Source: Oscillospiraceae bacterium
Lineage (GTDB): Bacteria > Bacillota > Clostridia > Oscillospirales > Ruminococcaceae
Length of the DNA stretch: 64,000 nucleotides
Direction of reading: 5' to 3'
NCBI GenBank assembly: GCA_031280965.1
Contig: JAITFZ010000021.1
Span: forward strand, 51,015-115,014
Under the pieces are notes generated by a model that made no database searches, was not told the origin of the DNA, and saw only the letters and a program-made list of their open reading frames with translations. The position numbers and the translations under genes are program-made. Of this stretch, positions 20,646 through 30,568 are shown piece by piece (the first letter of the stretch is position 1; each line of letters opens with the position of its first letter).

Positions 20646-21655
20646 AAATATTAGGAATCGAAACCTCCTGTGATGAAACCGCCTGTGCTGTTGTTGAAAG
20701 CGGCAGAAAAATTCTGTCAACCGTTATAGTTTCGCAGGTTGACGAACATCGCCTGTATGGCGGCGTTGTGCCCGAAATAGCCTCGCGCCGACATTCCGAG
20801 AGTATCGTGGGTGTTTGTGAGGGGGCGCTTGAACAAGCCGGATGCAAACTCGCGGATATTGACGCAGTTGCGGTAACATATGCGCCGGGGTTAATCGGCG
20901 CGCTTCTCGTCGGGGTGAATTTTGCGAAAGGTTTAGCCTTAGCCGCGAACAAGCCTTTGATTCCGGTGCATCATATAAAAGGACATGCGGCGGCGAATTA
21001 TTTAGCTTTCCCCGAGCTTACTCCGCCGTACCTTTGTCTTGCGGTTTCGGGCGGGCACACCCGGATAACGGAAGTCAAGAGTTACACAGAATTCACCATG
21101 CTCGGTCAAACAATCGATGACGCGGCGGGCGAGGCATTCGATAAAGCGGCACGGGCGCTCGGTTTTCCGTATCCGGGAGGTGTTTATATTGATAAAGCCG
21201 CTGTTCGCGGCGATAAATCTAAGTATACCCTTCCATATCCTAAAACCGCGAACGAATTTGATTTTAGTTTCTCCGGTTTAAAAACAGCGATTATAAATAT
21301 AGTCCACAATGCCGAACAGCGCGGGGAGGAACTCGATAAAAACGCGCTCGCCGCTTGCTTTCAGCATACGGTATGCGTTCTTCTCTGCACAAAGCTTTTC
21401 AGAGCCGCCCAGCTGACGGGTTATAAGAAAGTAGCGCTGACCGGCGGCGTGGCGGCGAATTCGGGCTTGAGAGATATGCTGACGGAACGCGCAAAAGAAA
21501 TCGGCGCAGAGGTTTTTATTCCGCCGCCGTTGCTTTGCGGCGATAACGCAGCAATGATTGCTTCGCAAGGGTATTATGAATATCTTGCAGGTAATACAGC
21601 GGGAATGGACTTAAATGCGTATGCGAACGGTATTGAAATGACCGCTTCTTTTTAA
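20642..21655 (+). CDS. tsaD: tRNA t6A37 threonylcarbamoyltransferase TsaD
   Basis: Catalytic subunit for t6A modification of ANN-decoding tRNAs. 337 residues, ASKHA fold: GIETSCDETACAVV at the N-terminus, metal-binding HIKGHAAA (HxxxH), SGGHT, GGVAANSGLR and a C-terminal CGDNAAMIA. Overlaps rsmA by 4 nt with its RBS inside the rsmA end. Confidence 0.97.
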   Translation: MKILGIETSCDETACAVVESGRKILSTVIVSQVDEHRLYGGVVPEIASRRHSESIVGVCEGALEQAGCKLADIDAVAVTYAPGLIGALLVGVNFAKGLALAANKPLIPVHHIKGHAAANYLAFPELTPPYLCLAVSGGHTRITEVKSYTEFTMLGQTIDDAAGEAFDKAARALGFPYPGGVYIDKAAVRGDKSKYTLPYPKTANEFDFSFSGLKTAIINIVHNAEQRGEELDKNALAACFQHTVCVLLCTKLFRAAQLTGYKKVALTGGVAANSGLRDMLTERAKEIGAEVFIPPPLLCGDNAAMIASQGYYEYLAGNTAGMDLNAYANGIEMTASF

Positions 21656-21673
21656 GGGAAGCGGTCATTTTTT
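21637..21673. terminator. Bidirectional terminator between tsaD and the XRE gene
   Basis: AATGACCGCTTC / GGAAGCGGTCATT stem with an 8-nt loop, T-run on the plus side and A-rich start on the other. It includes the end of tsaD. Confidence 0.8.
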
Positions 21674-22107
21674 CATTCGGCGGTTATAAGCTCATCTCTA
21701 CTCTCCACGGCAATGTCTGTGTTGTTTTTGAAAGCGGTAAAAAACATAATAGCAATTAAAATCCACAAAACAACCACCGCCGCAAGGCTTGCAAGAATAA
21801 TCCAAACAGTTTTCCATATTCGGCGTGAACGGTTATTCCTGATAGCGAGCTGTTCGTTAATTCTCATTAACTGCTCGGCTACGGCGTTTATTTCAACCAC
21901 GCCTTCGCCGTCGAACCCCGCACCTAACAACTCGCTGACAGATACTTCAAAAATATCGGCAATCCGAATCAGCAAATCTGCATCGGGGACAGACAGTCCT
22001 TTCTCCCATTTTGAAATTGTTTGGCGCACTACGTTCAAACGAATCGCAAGTTCCTCCTGCGTGATTCCTTTCGCACTCCGAAGCGCTGTTAAATTTTCAT
22101 TAAGCAC
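21673..22107 (-). CDS. XRE-family transcriptional regulator with membrane segment
   Basis: 144 residues. N-terminal helix-turn-helix about 5-60 (LRSAKGITQEELAIRLNVVRQTISKWEKG) then a linker and one C-terminal hydrophobic helix (VWIILASLAAVVVLWILIAI, about 103-125), so probably a membrane-tethered DNA-binding protein. Its target is unknown. The rhamnose genes follow on the same strand after 76 nt downstream of their last stop, but order (rhaBAD then XRE) makes co-transcription possible rather than shown. Confidence 0.85.
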   Translation of the reverse strand: MLNENLTALRSAKGITQEELAIRLNVVRQTISKWEKGLSVPDADLLIRIADIFEVSVSELLGAGFDGEGVVEINAVAEQLMRINEQLAIRNNRSRRIWKTVWIILASLAAVVVLWILIAIMFFTAFKNNTDIAVESRDELITAE

Positions 22108-22182
22108 AGCAATTCCTCCTTTTTGATTTCATCATAACCCATAAGCGGTCATTGCGCAAGCAACGCTTATTAACAATTACTG

Positions 22183-23004
22183 CTATTCTAAAAATTTCTC
22201 AGGCAAACTCACCCCGAACGCTTCAGCAAGTTCTATGAAATTATTCGTTGTGATTGTTTGCAGTTTCTTTTTGTTCGCGCTTGTGATTTTTAGCCAAATC
22301 TCCGCCGCTTTCTCGACAGTATCCGCAAGCCCGAAAGTCAGGTCAAAGTCCTCGCCTGCACAGAAGATTCCGTGATGCGCCCACACAATAACATCGTAGT
22401 TTTTCATTAAAACCGCGCTTTTTTCGGCGATTTCAAGTCCGCCGCACAGCTCCCACGCCATAACCCCCACGCCGTCGGGAAAAACTATAGAACATTCGGT
22501 AATCATCTCCCAAAGTTCCCGTGTGAAAACCTTTTCGTTAAGCGGAAGCAGAAAAGTCATGGCGATTATATTCGACGGGTGACAGTGATAAATTACCCTA
22601 TAATGAGCGCCCTTTGCTTTAATTTTCGCCGCATGGTTCATAAGATGGCTCAAAAACTCGCTCGTAGGTTTCGCGTTATTATCCAAACCCCAAAGAACGC
22701 GGTAACTCCCGCCGCTTTCGTCAAGCTCACATAAACCTATATTGCCGGCAGGACAGCGTTCAATGTTACGAAAAAACTTCCCCGAACCCGTCACTAAGAA
22801 ATACTCCCCGCCAAGTTCCGGCACTTCCGCGCCGAGCAACGTCCACGGCGCCGCTTCATTAAAGAACCGTCGCGCTTGCTCGGACTCGCTTTTTTTCAGC
22901 CTGTAAGTAAGATTCCCGCCGTTTCGCTCGTGCCAGCCTTTGTTACAGCCGTCGGTCGCCATTCTTATGAAGCCTTCCATAAAGTCCAATTCCGTTATCT
23001 GCAT
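22183..23004 (-). CDS. rhaD: Rhamnulose-1-phosphate aldolase
   Basis: Class II, zinc-dependent aldolase that splits L-rhamnulose-1-phosphate into dihydroxyacetone phosphate and lactaldehyde. 273 residues. Motifs: GWHERNGGNLTYRL, YHCHPSNIIAMTF (HxH zinc ligands) and WAHHGIFCAG (third His). Overlaps rhaA by 10 nt; last gene of rhaBAD. Confidence 0.95.
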   Translation of the reverse strand: MQITELDFMEGFIRMATDGCNKGWHERNGGNLTYRLKKSESEQARRFFNEAAPWTLLGAEVPELGGEYFLVTGSGKFFRNIERCPAGNIGLCELDESGGSYRVLWGLDNNAKPTSEFLSHLMNHAAKIKAKGAHYRVIYHCHPSNIIAMTFLLPLNEKVFTRELWEMITECSIVFPDGVGVMAWELCGGLEIAEKSAVLMKNYDVIVWAHHGIFCAGEDFDLTFGLADTVEKAAEIWLKITSANKKKLQTITTNNFIELAEAFGVSLPEKFLE

Positions 23005-24239
23005 TTCAATACCTCGTTTTCATACTTTTGCACTTCCCCGAACCAATTGGCTTTCGGGACATTATTAACCTCGCAGAAATACTCCCACACATCACCAAGC
23101 GGAAAGGTTTTCAGCTCCTCGCGAAAAGCCGTCAACTCCGTGAAGCCGCCGCGCTCCTGCATCTCCTTTAATTTATCTGCGGGCTGTAAAAGCGCATTAA
23201 GAATTGCTTTCTGCACATTTCTCATGCCAATCACCCACGCCGCGATTCTGTTAATATCCGCATCAAAATAATCTGTCGCTATTATAACTCTGTCAAGCGC
23301 GTTATTGGCAACAATTTCCTTTGCTGTCTCACGTGTTTCATCATCATAAAGCACAACATGGTCGCTGTCCCAGCGCACCGCCCGCGTTATATGAAGCGCT
23401 ATCTTGTCAAAAAATGCAAGCATGGACGAAATCTTGTCGGAAACCTGCTCGGTCGGATGATAGTGACCATTATCCATAAGCGGCACAATTCCCGCTTTAT
23501 TGGCATAATTAAGGCAAAATTCCGCCGAACCCACAGTATAACTTTCAAGTCCGATTCCGAATACTTTGCTTTCAAGGCAGACATGCACTTTTTCTTTATC
23601 ATAAGGTTCGCTTAAAATCTCGTCAAGCGATTTTTTAAAGCGCAGGCGCGGCGTTAATCTGTCAGCGGGAATATCCTTCATGCCATCGGGAATCCATATG
23701 TTCATGACGCAGGGCTGACTTAATTCCCGCGCGAAATATTCGGAAATTTTAAGGCAGGCTTTCCCGTGTCTTACCCAAAAGCCTCGAATTTCCTCATCGC
23801 CGCTTGAAAGCGTTAATCCGTTTGCTTTCGGGTGGGAGAAAAATGTCGGGTTGAAATCCAAGCCGAGCCCGCGCTTCTTCGCGAAGTCAACCCACTTTTG
23901 AAAATGCCGCGGCTCCAAAGCGTCACGGTCAGTATGCCCGCCATTTCCGAAAACAGCGTAGCAGGCGTGTAAATTGAGCTTGTGTTTGCCGGGAATAAGC
24001 GAAAACGCCTTGTCTATATCCTGCATTAATTCATCGGGGGTTCGGGCGCGTCCGAGGTAATTACCCGTTGCCTGAATTCCGCCGCTCAACCCGCTTTCGG
24101 TATCAAAACCGCGCACATCATCGCCCTGCCAGCAGTGCATGGAAATGCATACTTTTGAAAGCGTTTTAATCACTTCGTCCGTATCAATGCCTATTTTTGA
24201 ATAGATTTCTTTCGCCTGTTCGTAACGGTTATTTTTCAT
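22995..24239 (-). CDS. rhaA: L-rhamnose isomerase
   Basis: Converts L-rhamnose to L-rhamnulose. 414 residues, full length. Recognisable: SMHCWQGDDVRGF near the N-terminus, HACYAVFG, GLDFNPTFFSHPKANG, CLESKVFGIGLESYTVG and PLMDNGHYHPTEQV with metal-binding Asp/His residues. Overlaps rhaB by 4 nt and rhaD by 10 nt. Confidence 0.97.
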   Translation of the reverse strand: MKNNRYEQAKEIYSKIGIDTDEVIKTLSKVCISMHCWQGDDVRGFDTESGLSGGIQATGNYLGRARTPDELMQDIDKAFSLIPGKHKLNLHACYAVFGNGGHTDRDALEPRHFQKWVDFAKKRGLGLDFNPTFFSHPKANGLTLSSGDEEIRGFWVRHGKACLKISEYFARELSQPCVMNIWIPDGMKDIPADRLTPRLRFKKSLDEILSEPYDKEKVHVCLESKVFGIGLESYTVGSAEFCLNYANKAGIVPLMDNGHYHPTEQVSDKISSMLAFFDKIALHITRAVRWDSDHVVLYDDETRETAKEIVANNALDRVIIATDYFDADINRIAAWVIGMRNVQKAILNALLQPADKLKEMQERGGFTELTAFREELKTFPLGDVWEYFCEVNNVPKANWFGEVQKYENEVLKCR

Positions 24240-25642
24240 GCTAAGTATTCCTCCGGCGTGATTGAATTCCGGAGCATTTCCCGCGCTTGTTTTACGTCAG
24301 TGATTTCTCCCGTTGCAATCATCTGCGCGATTATATTTCCGAGCGCGGTGGCTTCCGTCGGCCCTACATATACATTTTTGCCGCAAGCCTGTGCGGTAAG
24401 CTTATTTAAGTAGCTGTCGCGGGTGCCGCCGCCTACCATATTAACTGCGTCGAAGCTTTTCCCCGTGAGCGCTTCAATTGCTCTTGCCGTTTTCCCGTAA
24501 TAATCGGAAAGGCTTCTGTATATAACCGCGCAAACCTCCCCTGCTGTCTGCGGGACGGCTAAACCGGAATCCGCACAAGCTCCCGTAATCTCATTCACCA
24601 TGCTTTCGGGCGCCAGGAACCGATTGTCCGAAACGTCAACAACAGAAGTAAAGTCTGCGTTCTTCTGCGCCATCGCGCTTAATACATCGTAGTTATGTCG
24701 GTCTCCGAAGTCGCGTTTTACCGCGCGCAACATCCATAAGCCCATGATGTTTTTAAGTAAACGGTATGTTCTGCCGAAACCGCCTTCATTTGTGAAGTTG
24801 TTGATTCTGCTCTGCCTGCTTGTTACGGGCGCTGTGATTTCAATGCCCATCAGCGACCATGTTCCCGAACTTAAATAAATTGATTTTTCCGAGAGCGGCG
24901 CGGCAAGCACCGCCGATGCCGTATCGTGCGCGGCGGTAAGCACTATAGTTGCCTGAAAGCCGACTTCATGAGCAATCGCTTCCGTTAGTTCCCCTAAAAT
25001 CGTTCCCGCAGGTTTTATCCCGTGAAACAAATCGCGCCTGAACCCTAATCTCGTTATTATTGAATTATCCCATTCTCCGCTGACCGCGTTCAGCAGACCG
25101 GACGTTGAAGCTACTGTGTATTCGTTGGCTTTTATCCCCGTCAGCAGATAATTGAAGTAGCACGGCAGCATTAAAAGCGTTTGCGCGTTGTGCTGTTCGT
25201 GAGGCGAGGCGAGATTTTGCGCGTAAAGCTGATATATGGTATTGAACGGCTGGCGTTGAATACCTGTCAGCCCGTAAAGCTCTTTCTCCGGTATAAGCTC
25301 GTATACCTGCTCAGGAACAAACTTTGTACGGTTGTCGCGATAGCTTACTGCATTACCGGTTAACGCCCCGCGGTCGTTAATCAGAACATAATCAACTCCC
25401 CACGAATCTATGCCGATGAAAGAAGGAATTTTGCCAATATCCGCGCATTTTTTTATACCCGTGATAATTTCGCCGAACAAATAGTCAATATCCCAGCAAA
25501 GCGTATTCCCGAAATCGCCGCCGCGAATAAAACCGTTCTTGAACCTGTGAACTTCCTCAAACTCGATTTTTTCGTCTGTGACCCGCGCTAATAAATGCTT
25601 TCCGCTTGACGCACCTAAATCTACAGCAAGATAATAATTCAT
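24236..25642 (-). CDS. rhaB: Rhamnulokinase
   Basis: FGGY-family sugar kinase phosphorylating L-rhamnulose. About 468 residues. ATP-binding DLGASSGKHL at the N-terminus, GIDSWGVDY (substrate/catalytic region), and MVGGGTRDSYLN near the C-terminus. Start taken as ATG 25642 (MNYYLAVDLG). The repeat-derived ATG 10 nt upstream opens a 3-codon frame (Met-Lys-Thr-stop) whose TGA overlaps the rhaB ATG, so translational coupling is possible. No rhamnose transporter or dedicated regulator is seen nearby. Confidence 0.95.
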   Translation of the reverse strand: MNYYLAVDLGASSGKHLLARVTDEKIEFEEVHRFKNGFIRGGDFGNTLCWDIDYLFGEIITGIKKCADIGKIPSFIGIDSWGVDYVLINDRGALTGNAVSYRDNRTKFVPEQVYELIPEKELYGLTGIQRQPFNTIYQLYAQNLASPHEQHNAQTLLMLPCYFNYLLTGIKANEYTVASTSGLLNAVSGEWDNSIITRLGFRRDLFHGIKPAGTILGELTEAIAHEVGFQATIVLTAAHDTASAVLAAPLSEKSIYLSSGTWSLMGIEITAPVTSRQSRINNFTNEGGFGRTYRLLKNIMGLWMLRAVKRDFGDRHNYDVLSAMAQKNADFTSVVDVSDNRFLAPESMVNEITGACADSGLAVPQTAGEVCAVIYRSLSDYYGKTARAIEALTGKSFDAVNMVGGGTRDSYLNKLTAQACGKNVYVGPTEATALGNIIAQMIATGEITDVKQAREMLRNSITPEEYLA

Positions 25643-25742
25643 GTTTTCATAAAGTCCTTTCTTTACCAACAGAGGATAGCTTCGTTTAAAAACGAAGCTA
25701 AAACAACATTTTCTCCGTTTCGGTTATATTTTGTTTCAACCT
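25640..25742 (-). repeat. Dispersed RBS-bearing repeat, copy 3 (long form)
   Basis: Minus-strand copy: TTGAAACAAAATATAACC, GAAACGGAGAAAATG, hairpin GCTTCGTTTTTAAACGAAGC, TATCCTCTGTTGGTAAAG, then AAAGGACTTTATGAAAAC ahead of the rhaB ATG. Most complete copy in the window. Confidence 0.82.
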
Positions 25743-25825
25743 TTTATTTCCTCAAAAACCGTGTATTTCTCTAAGTATAACATCATTATCCCGTTTTTGC
25801 AATGCCTGAAGCGGAAAATTTACAG

Positions 25826-25854
25826 TTGACTTTTCGGACAAGGAGCGGTATAAT
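25826..25854 (+). promoter_or_regulatory. Sigma-A promoter of the DUF5050-like gene
   Basis: TTGACT, 17-nt spacer, TATAAT, 43 nt before the ATG at 25898; an AAGGAG precedes the start. Confidence 0.75.
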
Positions 25855-25897
25855 TAATAGTAATAATATGGAATTTATATTTAAGGAGTAGTGACTT

Positions 25898-27223
25898 ATG
25901 GCGAAAATTCCTTTATACATCGCCGTTGCTGCGGCTTTGGTGGTCGCGGGCATGGTATTGGCAACAAGATACCGAAGGCAACCGAGAGTCGGTAATGAGC
26001 AATTGCCGATTAAGCAAGAACCGAAACCCGACGAACAGGTTATTTCGGCAAAATGGGCTGTGCCGGACAATGAACAGTTGACAGTAACCCGCTCCGGGCC
26101 TGTTCTTAAACCGAAACCGATTCCCAAACCCGAGCCTATTCCCGAACCGGAACCAATTCCCGAGCCGGAGCCGATTCCCGAGCCGGAGCCGGAATTTGAA
26201 CCTGAACCCGAGCTTTCAACCTCACCGTTTTCTTATGACGATATTCTTTCGGAGGAGAGCGAGCCGGAACCGGAATTTGAGCTTGAACCCGAGCTTTCAA
26301 CCTCACCGTTTTCTGATTCGGACAACCTGCACACAAACGCCAAGGAAGAAGACGAGCCGGAACCCGTTTTAGTATACGGCAACAGTACAGGAAATCTTTC
26401 AAACGGCGGATTTGCCGCAATCAGCGGCGACTGGATTTATTATCAGAACAGCAGCGCTCAAAACCACCTCTATAAAATCCATGTCTATACCGATGAGAAA
26501 GTGCAGTTGGGAAGCGATAAAATCTACTATATAAATGTAGTCGGCGACTGGGTTTATTATTGCAACTTTGACGATGGCTGGAAGATTTACCGCGTACGCA
26601 CCGACGGTACAGAAAACACTAAACTCAACAATGATGACAGTCATGACGCAAATGTAGTGAGCGACTGGATTTATTACCAAAACCGAAGCGATAACTGGTG
26701 CCTTTATAAAATGCGTACAGACGGCTCGGAAAGAACGCAGGTAGGCAAAGACCGCTGTGATTATGTAAACGTAGTGGACGACTGGGTTTATTATCAGCAT
26801 TTAGGCGACAACAACTGCATTTACAAGCACAGAACCGACGGCACCGGAAAATTAAAAGTCAACAGCGACATCAGCTATTATATTAATGTGGTCAGCAACT
26901 GGATTTATTACAGCAATATGAGCGATAACAGAAACCTCTATAAAATCCACACCAACGGCACAGGGAAAATAAGGCTTAACAACTGTGCGGCTTATGAAGT
27001 AAATGTTTCGGGCGACTGGATTTTCTACCACGATGCGGACGACGGCGGCGCGCTTTATAAAATCCGCACAGACGGTACGGAGAAAACGCTCATAAACGAT
27101 GATTATTGCAAATACTTAAATGTAGCAGGCGACTGGATTTATTACGACGCTTCAAAAAAACTGGGAATATATGAGCTTTACAGGATTCGCAAAGACGGCA
27201 CAGGCTGGCAAAAGGTAGAATAA
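25898..27223 (+). CDS. Membrane-anchored DUF5050-type repeat protein
   Basis: 441 residues: N-terminal membrane segment (about 5-23), a Pro/Glu-rich linker (EPEPIPEPEPIPEPEP, about 68-150), then roughly seven tandem units of about 36 residues of the form GDWIYYQN...LYKIRTDGT, as in DUF5050 beta-propeller-like domains. Probably an extracytoplasmic beta-propeller presented on a stiff stalk; ligand unknown. An 81-nt in-frame duplication is visible in the linker (26181-26233 repeated at 26262-26314). Monocistronic with its own promoter and terminator. Confidence 0.8.
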   Translation: MAKIPLYIAVAAALVVAGMVLATRYRRQPRVGNEQLPIKQEPKPDEQVISAKWAVPDNEQLTVTRSGPVLKPKPIPKPEPIPEPEPIPEPEPIPEPEPEFEPEPELSTSPFSYDDILSEESEPEPEFELEPELSTSPFSDSDNLHTNAKEEDEPEPVLVYGNSTGNLSNGGFAAISGDWIYYQNSSAQNHLYKIHVYTDEKVQLGSDKIYYINVVGDWVYYCNFDDGWKIYRVRTDGTENTKLNNDDSHDANVVSDWIYYQNRSDNWCLYKMRTDGSERTQVGKDRCDYVNVVDDWVYYQHLGDNNCIYKHRTDGTGKLKVNSDISYYINVVSNWIYYSNMSDNRNLYKIHTNGTGKIRLNNCAAYEVNVSGDWIFYHDADDGGALYKIRTDGTEKTLINDDYCKYLNVAGDWIYYDASKKLGIYELYRIRKDGTGWQKVE

Positions 27224-27228
27224 AAATA

Positions 27229-27257
27229 AGCGGTTGACGCAAGTCAGCCGCTTTTTT
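27229..27257. terminator. Terminator shared with convergent dnaJ
   Basis: AGCGGTTGAC / GTCAGCCGCT stem (one wobble) with GCAA tetraloop then TTTTTT; lies in the 36-nt gap between two convergent genes. Confidence 0.85.
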
Positions 27258-27259
27258 AA

Positions 27260-28441
27260 TTAATTGAAACTTTTTTTCAGGTCTTCTCCAAACTTTTTCA
27301 CCCTGTCCGAGAACTTCATGCGTTTTTCAAAGTTCTTCTCCGTAAACATGCCGTCCAGCTGTTTAACGTAATCTTTCTGCTGTTTCGAGAGATTTCGCGG
27401 GACTTCGAGCAAAACCTTCACAAGCTGGTCGCCGCGCCCCTCGCGCTGAAGCTTCTTTACGCCCTTACTTTTAAGCCGTAAAACCGTATCCGGCTGCGTA
27501 CCTTCCGGAACTGTCAGTTTTACTCCGCCGTCAATCGTCGGCACATCTATTTCCGCGCCGAGTACGGCTTGTGAATAAGTAATCGGGATTTCACAGTGAA
27601 TATCATAACCCCTGCGCTCGAACAAGGGGTCTTTCCGCACTGAAATACGCACATTCAGGTCGCCTTTTGCGCCGCCGTTAGTGCCGACGTTGCCTTCGCC
27701 GCGCACACTAAGCGTCTGTCCGTCATCGATTCCTGCGGGAATACCTACAGAAACCTTCTTGCGCTTTTGAATCCTGCCGGCACCGTTACAGGTGGTGCAG
27801 GGGGTTTCGATAATCTTGCCCTTACCGTGACAGCGCGAGCAGGTCTGTGTGGTTGACATTGAACCCAAAATAGTCCGCTGTTGAATACGGATTTTACCCT
27901 GCCCGCCGCAATCGCCGCATGTTTTCGGAGTTGTACCGGGCTTTGCGCCGTTGCCGTTACAGGTGTCGCAGGTTTCGGCGCGGTTTATTTCAATCTCATG
28001 GGTTATACCTTTACAGGCTTCCATAAAGCTGATATCAAGACTAATCGAAATATCGGAGCCGCGCCGCGGACCCGAAGCCTGTGACGCCCGCGAACCCATC
28101 CCGCCCCCAAAAATAGAATCGAATATATCTCCGAGGTCAATACCGTCGCCGCCCCCGAATCCGCCGAATCCGCCAAAACCCCCGAATCCGCCGCCGGCAC
28201 CGCCGTAGCTCGGGTCAATGCCGGCATGACCGAACTGGTCGTAGCGCCGTCTTTTCTCCGTATCGGAAAGCACATCGTTCGCTTCGTTCACTTCCTTGAA
28301 GCGCGCTTCAGCGCCGGGATTGTCGGGGTTTAAGTCGGGATGGTATTCTTTGGCAAGCTTGCGGAAAGCCTTCTTGATTTCCTCGTCGCTTGCACCTTTT
28401 TGCAGTCCTAAGACTTCATAATAATCTCTTTTTTCTGCCAT
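27260..28441 (-). CDS. dnaJ: Chaperone DnaJ
   Basis: Hsp40 co-chaperone stimulating DnaK ATPase. 393 residues: J domain ([23 protein letters not shown] in YHPDLNP), Gly/Phe-rich region ([11 protein letters not shown]), four CxxCxGxG zinc repeats ([32 protein letters not shown]) and C-terminal substrate domain. Last gene of the hrcA operon. Confidence 0.97.
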   Translation of the reverse strand: MAEKRDYYEVLGLQKGASDEEIKKAFRKLAKEYHPDLNPDNPGAEARFKEVNEANDVLSDTEKRRRYDQFGHAGIDPSYGGAGGGFGGFGGFGGFGGGDGIDLGDIFDSIFGGGMGSRASQASGPRRGSDISISLDISFMEACKGITHEIEINRAETCDTCNGNGAKPGTTPKTCGDCGGQGKIRIQQRTILGSMSTTQTCSRCHGKGKIIETPCTTCNGAGRIQKRKKVSVGIPAGIDDGQTLSVRGEGNVGTNGGAKGDLNVRISVRKDPLFERRGYDIHCEIPITYSQAVLGAEIDVPTIDGGVKLTVPEGTQPDTVLRLKSKGVKKLQREGRGDQLVKVLLEVPRNLSKQQKDYVKQLDGMFTEKNFEKRMKFSDRVKKFGEDLKKSFN

Positions 28442-28460
28442 TGTAAGTTCCTCGTTTGTT

Positions 28461-28646
28461 TTATGTTTGTGTGTTCTTATTTATAAATCCGTTGCACGGC
28501 TCACCGCTTGAGTTAAACACAACAACCGAAGGCATCCGGGCTGATTTGATTCCAAACAGCTTACATGCTTTCGGGAATTTCGGCTCCCATGTCAAAGCGA
28601 AGTGGGCGCAGTGGAAGCAGTTGATTTTTTCGATGTTCTCATTCAT
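28461..28646 (-). CDS. Small conserved cysteine protein between dnaK and dnaJ
   Basis: 61 residues with [19 protein letters not shown], then [20 protein letters not shown]: a conserved small family in Firmicutes, often annotated loosely as uracil-DNA glycosylase-like, for which I know of no firm function. Four cysteines (10, 13, 28 and one near the end) could bind a metal. An AGGA sits upstream of the ATG. It lies within the chaperone operon, 19 nt before dnaJ. Confidence 0.75.
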   Translation of the reverse strand: MNENIEKINCFHCAHFALTWEPKFPKACKLFGIKSARMPSVVVFNSSGEPCNGFINKNTQT

Positions 28647-28676
28647 AATAACAATCCTGTAATCTTATAAACCTCC

Positions 28677-28708
28677 TGTAGGGGCGGACAGAATCGTCCG
28701 CCCCTACA
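28677..28708. repeat. Near-perfect palindrome between dnaK and the small gene
   Basis: TGTAGGGGCGGAC, 6-nt loop, GTCCGCCCCTACA. GC-rich 13-bp stem with no good T-run on the minus strand, so not a classical terminator; it resembles REP/BIME-type intergenic palindromes. It may stabilise the dnaK mRNA end or attenuate transcription into dnaJ. Confidence 0.7.
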
Positions 28709-28714
28709 TTCTGT

Positions 28715-30541
28715 TTACTCCTCGAAATCTGCATCTACCACATTATCGCCGCCTGTTTCTCCGCCTGAACTGCCTGCGCCGGAAACATCGGCTTGCTGTG
28801 CCGCCGCGCCCTGCTCCTGATAAATTCTGCCGAAAATAACCTGCGCTTCTTTCATCAGCTCTTCTTTAAGCGACTTGATTTGCTCTATATTCTCGCCCTT
28901 CAAAGCTTCCTTTAATTCATCAATTTTCGGCTGAAGCTTCGCCTTATCGTCGTCAGTGATTTTTTCACCGAAATCGGCAATTGACTTCTCAATCTGATAA
29001 ACAGCCTGGTCTGCGTCATTACGCGCCTCGACTTCTTCCTTACGCTTCTTGTCCTCTTCGGCGAAAGCTTCCGCTTCCTTAACCGCTTTTTCAATATCCT
29101 GCTTGCTCATATTGGTGGAAGCGGTAATGGAAATATTCTGCGATTTGCCGGTACCGAGGTCTTTTGCGGTAACGTTGACTATGCCGTTGGCGTCAATATC
29201 AAACGTAACCTCGATTTGCGGCACTCCTCTCGGCGCAGGCGCAATGCCGTCAAGCCTGAACAGTCCGATTGACTTATTATCTTTTGCGAAATCGCGCTCA
29301 CCTTGCAGAATATTTATATCCACGCTCGGTTGATTGTCCGAATAAGTCGAGTAAACCTGTGACTTTTTGGTAGGAATCGTGGTATTGCGGTCAATCATGC
29401 GGGTGCAAACTCCGCCCGCCGTTTCAATACCGAGAGATAAAGGCGTAACATCAAGCAGAAGAAGCCCGGTAACTTCCTTATTAAGCACACCGGCTTGAAT
29501 CGCCGCGCCCATCGCCACGCACTCATCGGGGTTAATACCCTTGAAAGGCTCTTTGCCGATAAAGTTTTTCACTGCGTCCTGAACTGCGGGGATTCTTGTA
29601 GAACCTCCCACCAACAGGATTCTGTCGATGTCGCTCGTCTTAACGCCCGAATCGGAAACCGCTTGCCGGAGCGGACCCATCGTAGCTTCAACCAAGTCTG
29701 CCGTCAGTTCGTTGAATTTCGCTCTTGTGAGCGTTACGTTCATGTGCTTGGGACCGCTTGCATCAGCTGTAATATAAGGTACGTTCACGTTTACGGACGC
29801 CGTTGCGGAAAGCGCGATTTTCGCTTTCTCGGATTCGTCTTTAAGCCGCTGCATCGCAAACTTGTCTTTACTTAAATCCACGCCGTCCGATTTCCTGAAT
29901 TCGGCAATCAGAAAATCCATAATTCTCTGGTCGAAGTCGTCGCCGCCGAGCTTGTTGTTACCCGCGGTCGCAAGCACTTCCTGAACGCCGTCGCCTATTT
30001 CGATAATCGAAACATCGAAAGTTCCGCCGCCGAGGTCGTAGACAATAATCTTCTGTTCCTGCCCTTTATCTATGCCGTAGGCAAGTGCCGCCGAAGTCGG
30101 CTCGTTTATGATTCTGTGAACGTTAAGCCCCGCGATTTGCCCGGCATCTTTGGTCGCCTGGCGCTGTGAGTCGGTGAAATACGCCGGTACGGTTATAACC
30201 GCGTCGTTAACCTTTTCGCCGAGGTATGCTTCGGCGTCGGCTTTAAGCTTTTGCAAAATCATCGCGGAGATTTCCTGCGGTGTGTATTTTTTGCCGTCGA
30301 TGTCTACTTTAAAATCACTGCCCATGTGCCGTTTAATCGACATAATGGTTTTGTCGGGGTTTGTCACCGACTGGTTTTTTGCGAGCTGACCTATAAGTCT
30401 CTCGCCGTCTTTTGTGAACGCCACTACAGAGGGCGTTGTTCTTGCTCCCTCGCTGTTGGTGATTACTGTGGCTTCGCCGCCTTCAATAACCGACACGCAC
30501 GAATTAGTCGTGCCGAGGTCTATTCCTATTATTTTTGCCAT
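28715..30541 (-). CDS. dnaK: Chaperone DnaK
   Basis: Hsp70; 608 residues. [12 protein letters not shown] (phosphate-binding), [25 protein letters not shown] and the linker/substrate domain start [14 protein letters not shown] are all present. The C-terminus is a Gly/Gln/Ala-rich tail ending in VVDADFEE. Follows grpE by 27 nt. Confidence 0.98.
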   Translation of the reverse strand: MAKIIGIDLGTTNSCVSVIEGGEATVITNSEGARTTPSVVAFTKDGERLIGQLAKNQSVTNPDKTIMSIKRHMGSDFKVDIDGKKYTPQEISAMILQKLKADAEAYLGEKVNDAVITVPAYFTDSQRQATKDAGQIAGLNVHRIINEPTSAALAYGIDKGQEQKIIVYDLGGGTFDVSIIEIGDGVQEVLATAGNNKLGGDDFDQRIMDFLIAEFRKSDGVDLSKDKFAMQRLKDESEKAKIALSATASVNVNVPYITADASGPKHMNVTLTRAKFNELTADLVEATMGPLRQAVSDSGVKTSDIDRILLVGGSTRIPAVQDAVKNFIGKEPFKGINPDECVAMGAAIQAGVLNKEVTGLLLLDVTPLSLGIETAGGVCTRMIDRNTTIPTKKSQVYSTYSDNQPSVDINILQGERDFAKDNKSIGLFRLDGIAPAPRGVPQIEVTFDIDANGIVNVTAKDLGTGKSQNISITASTNMSKQDIEKAVKEAEAFAEEDKKRKEEVEARNDADQAVYQIEKSIADFGEKITDDDKAKLQPKIDELKEALKGENIEQIKSLKEELMKEAQVIFGRIYQEQGAAAQQADVSGAGSSGGETGGDNVVDADFEE

Positions 30542-30568
30542 TTTTGTTGTCCTCCTTAATTATTTTTT

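Noticed and set aside
26107..26350. Open frames on the minus strand across the Pro/Glu linker of the DUF5050-like gene
   Set aside because: They arise from the low-complexity GAACCGGAGCC-type repeat read backwards; no RBS or conserved product.
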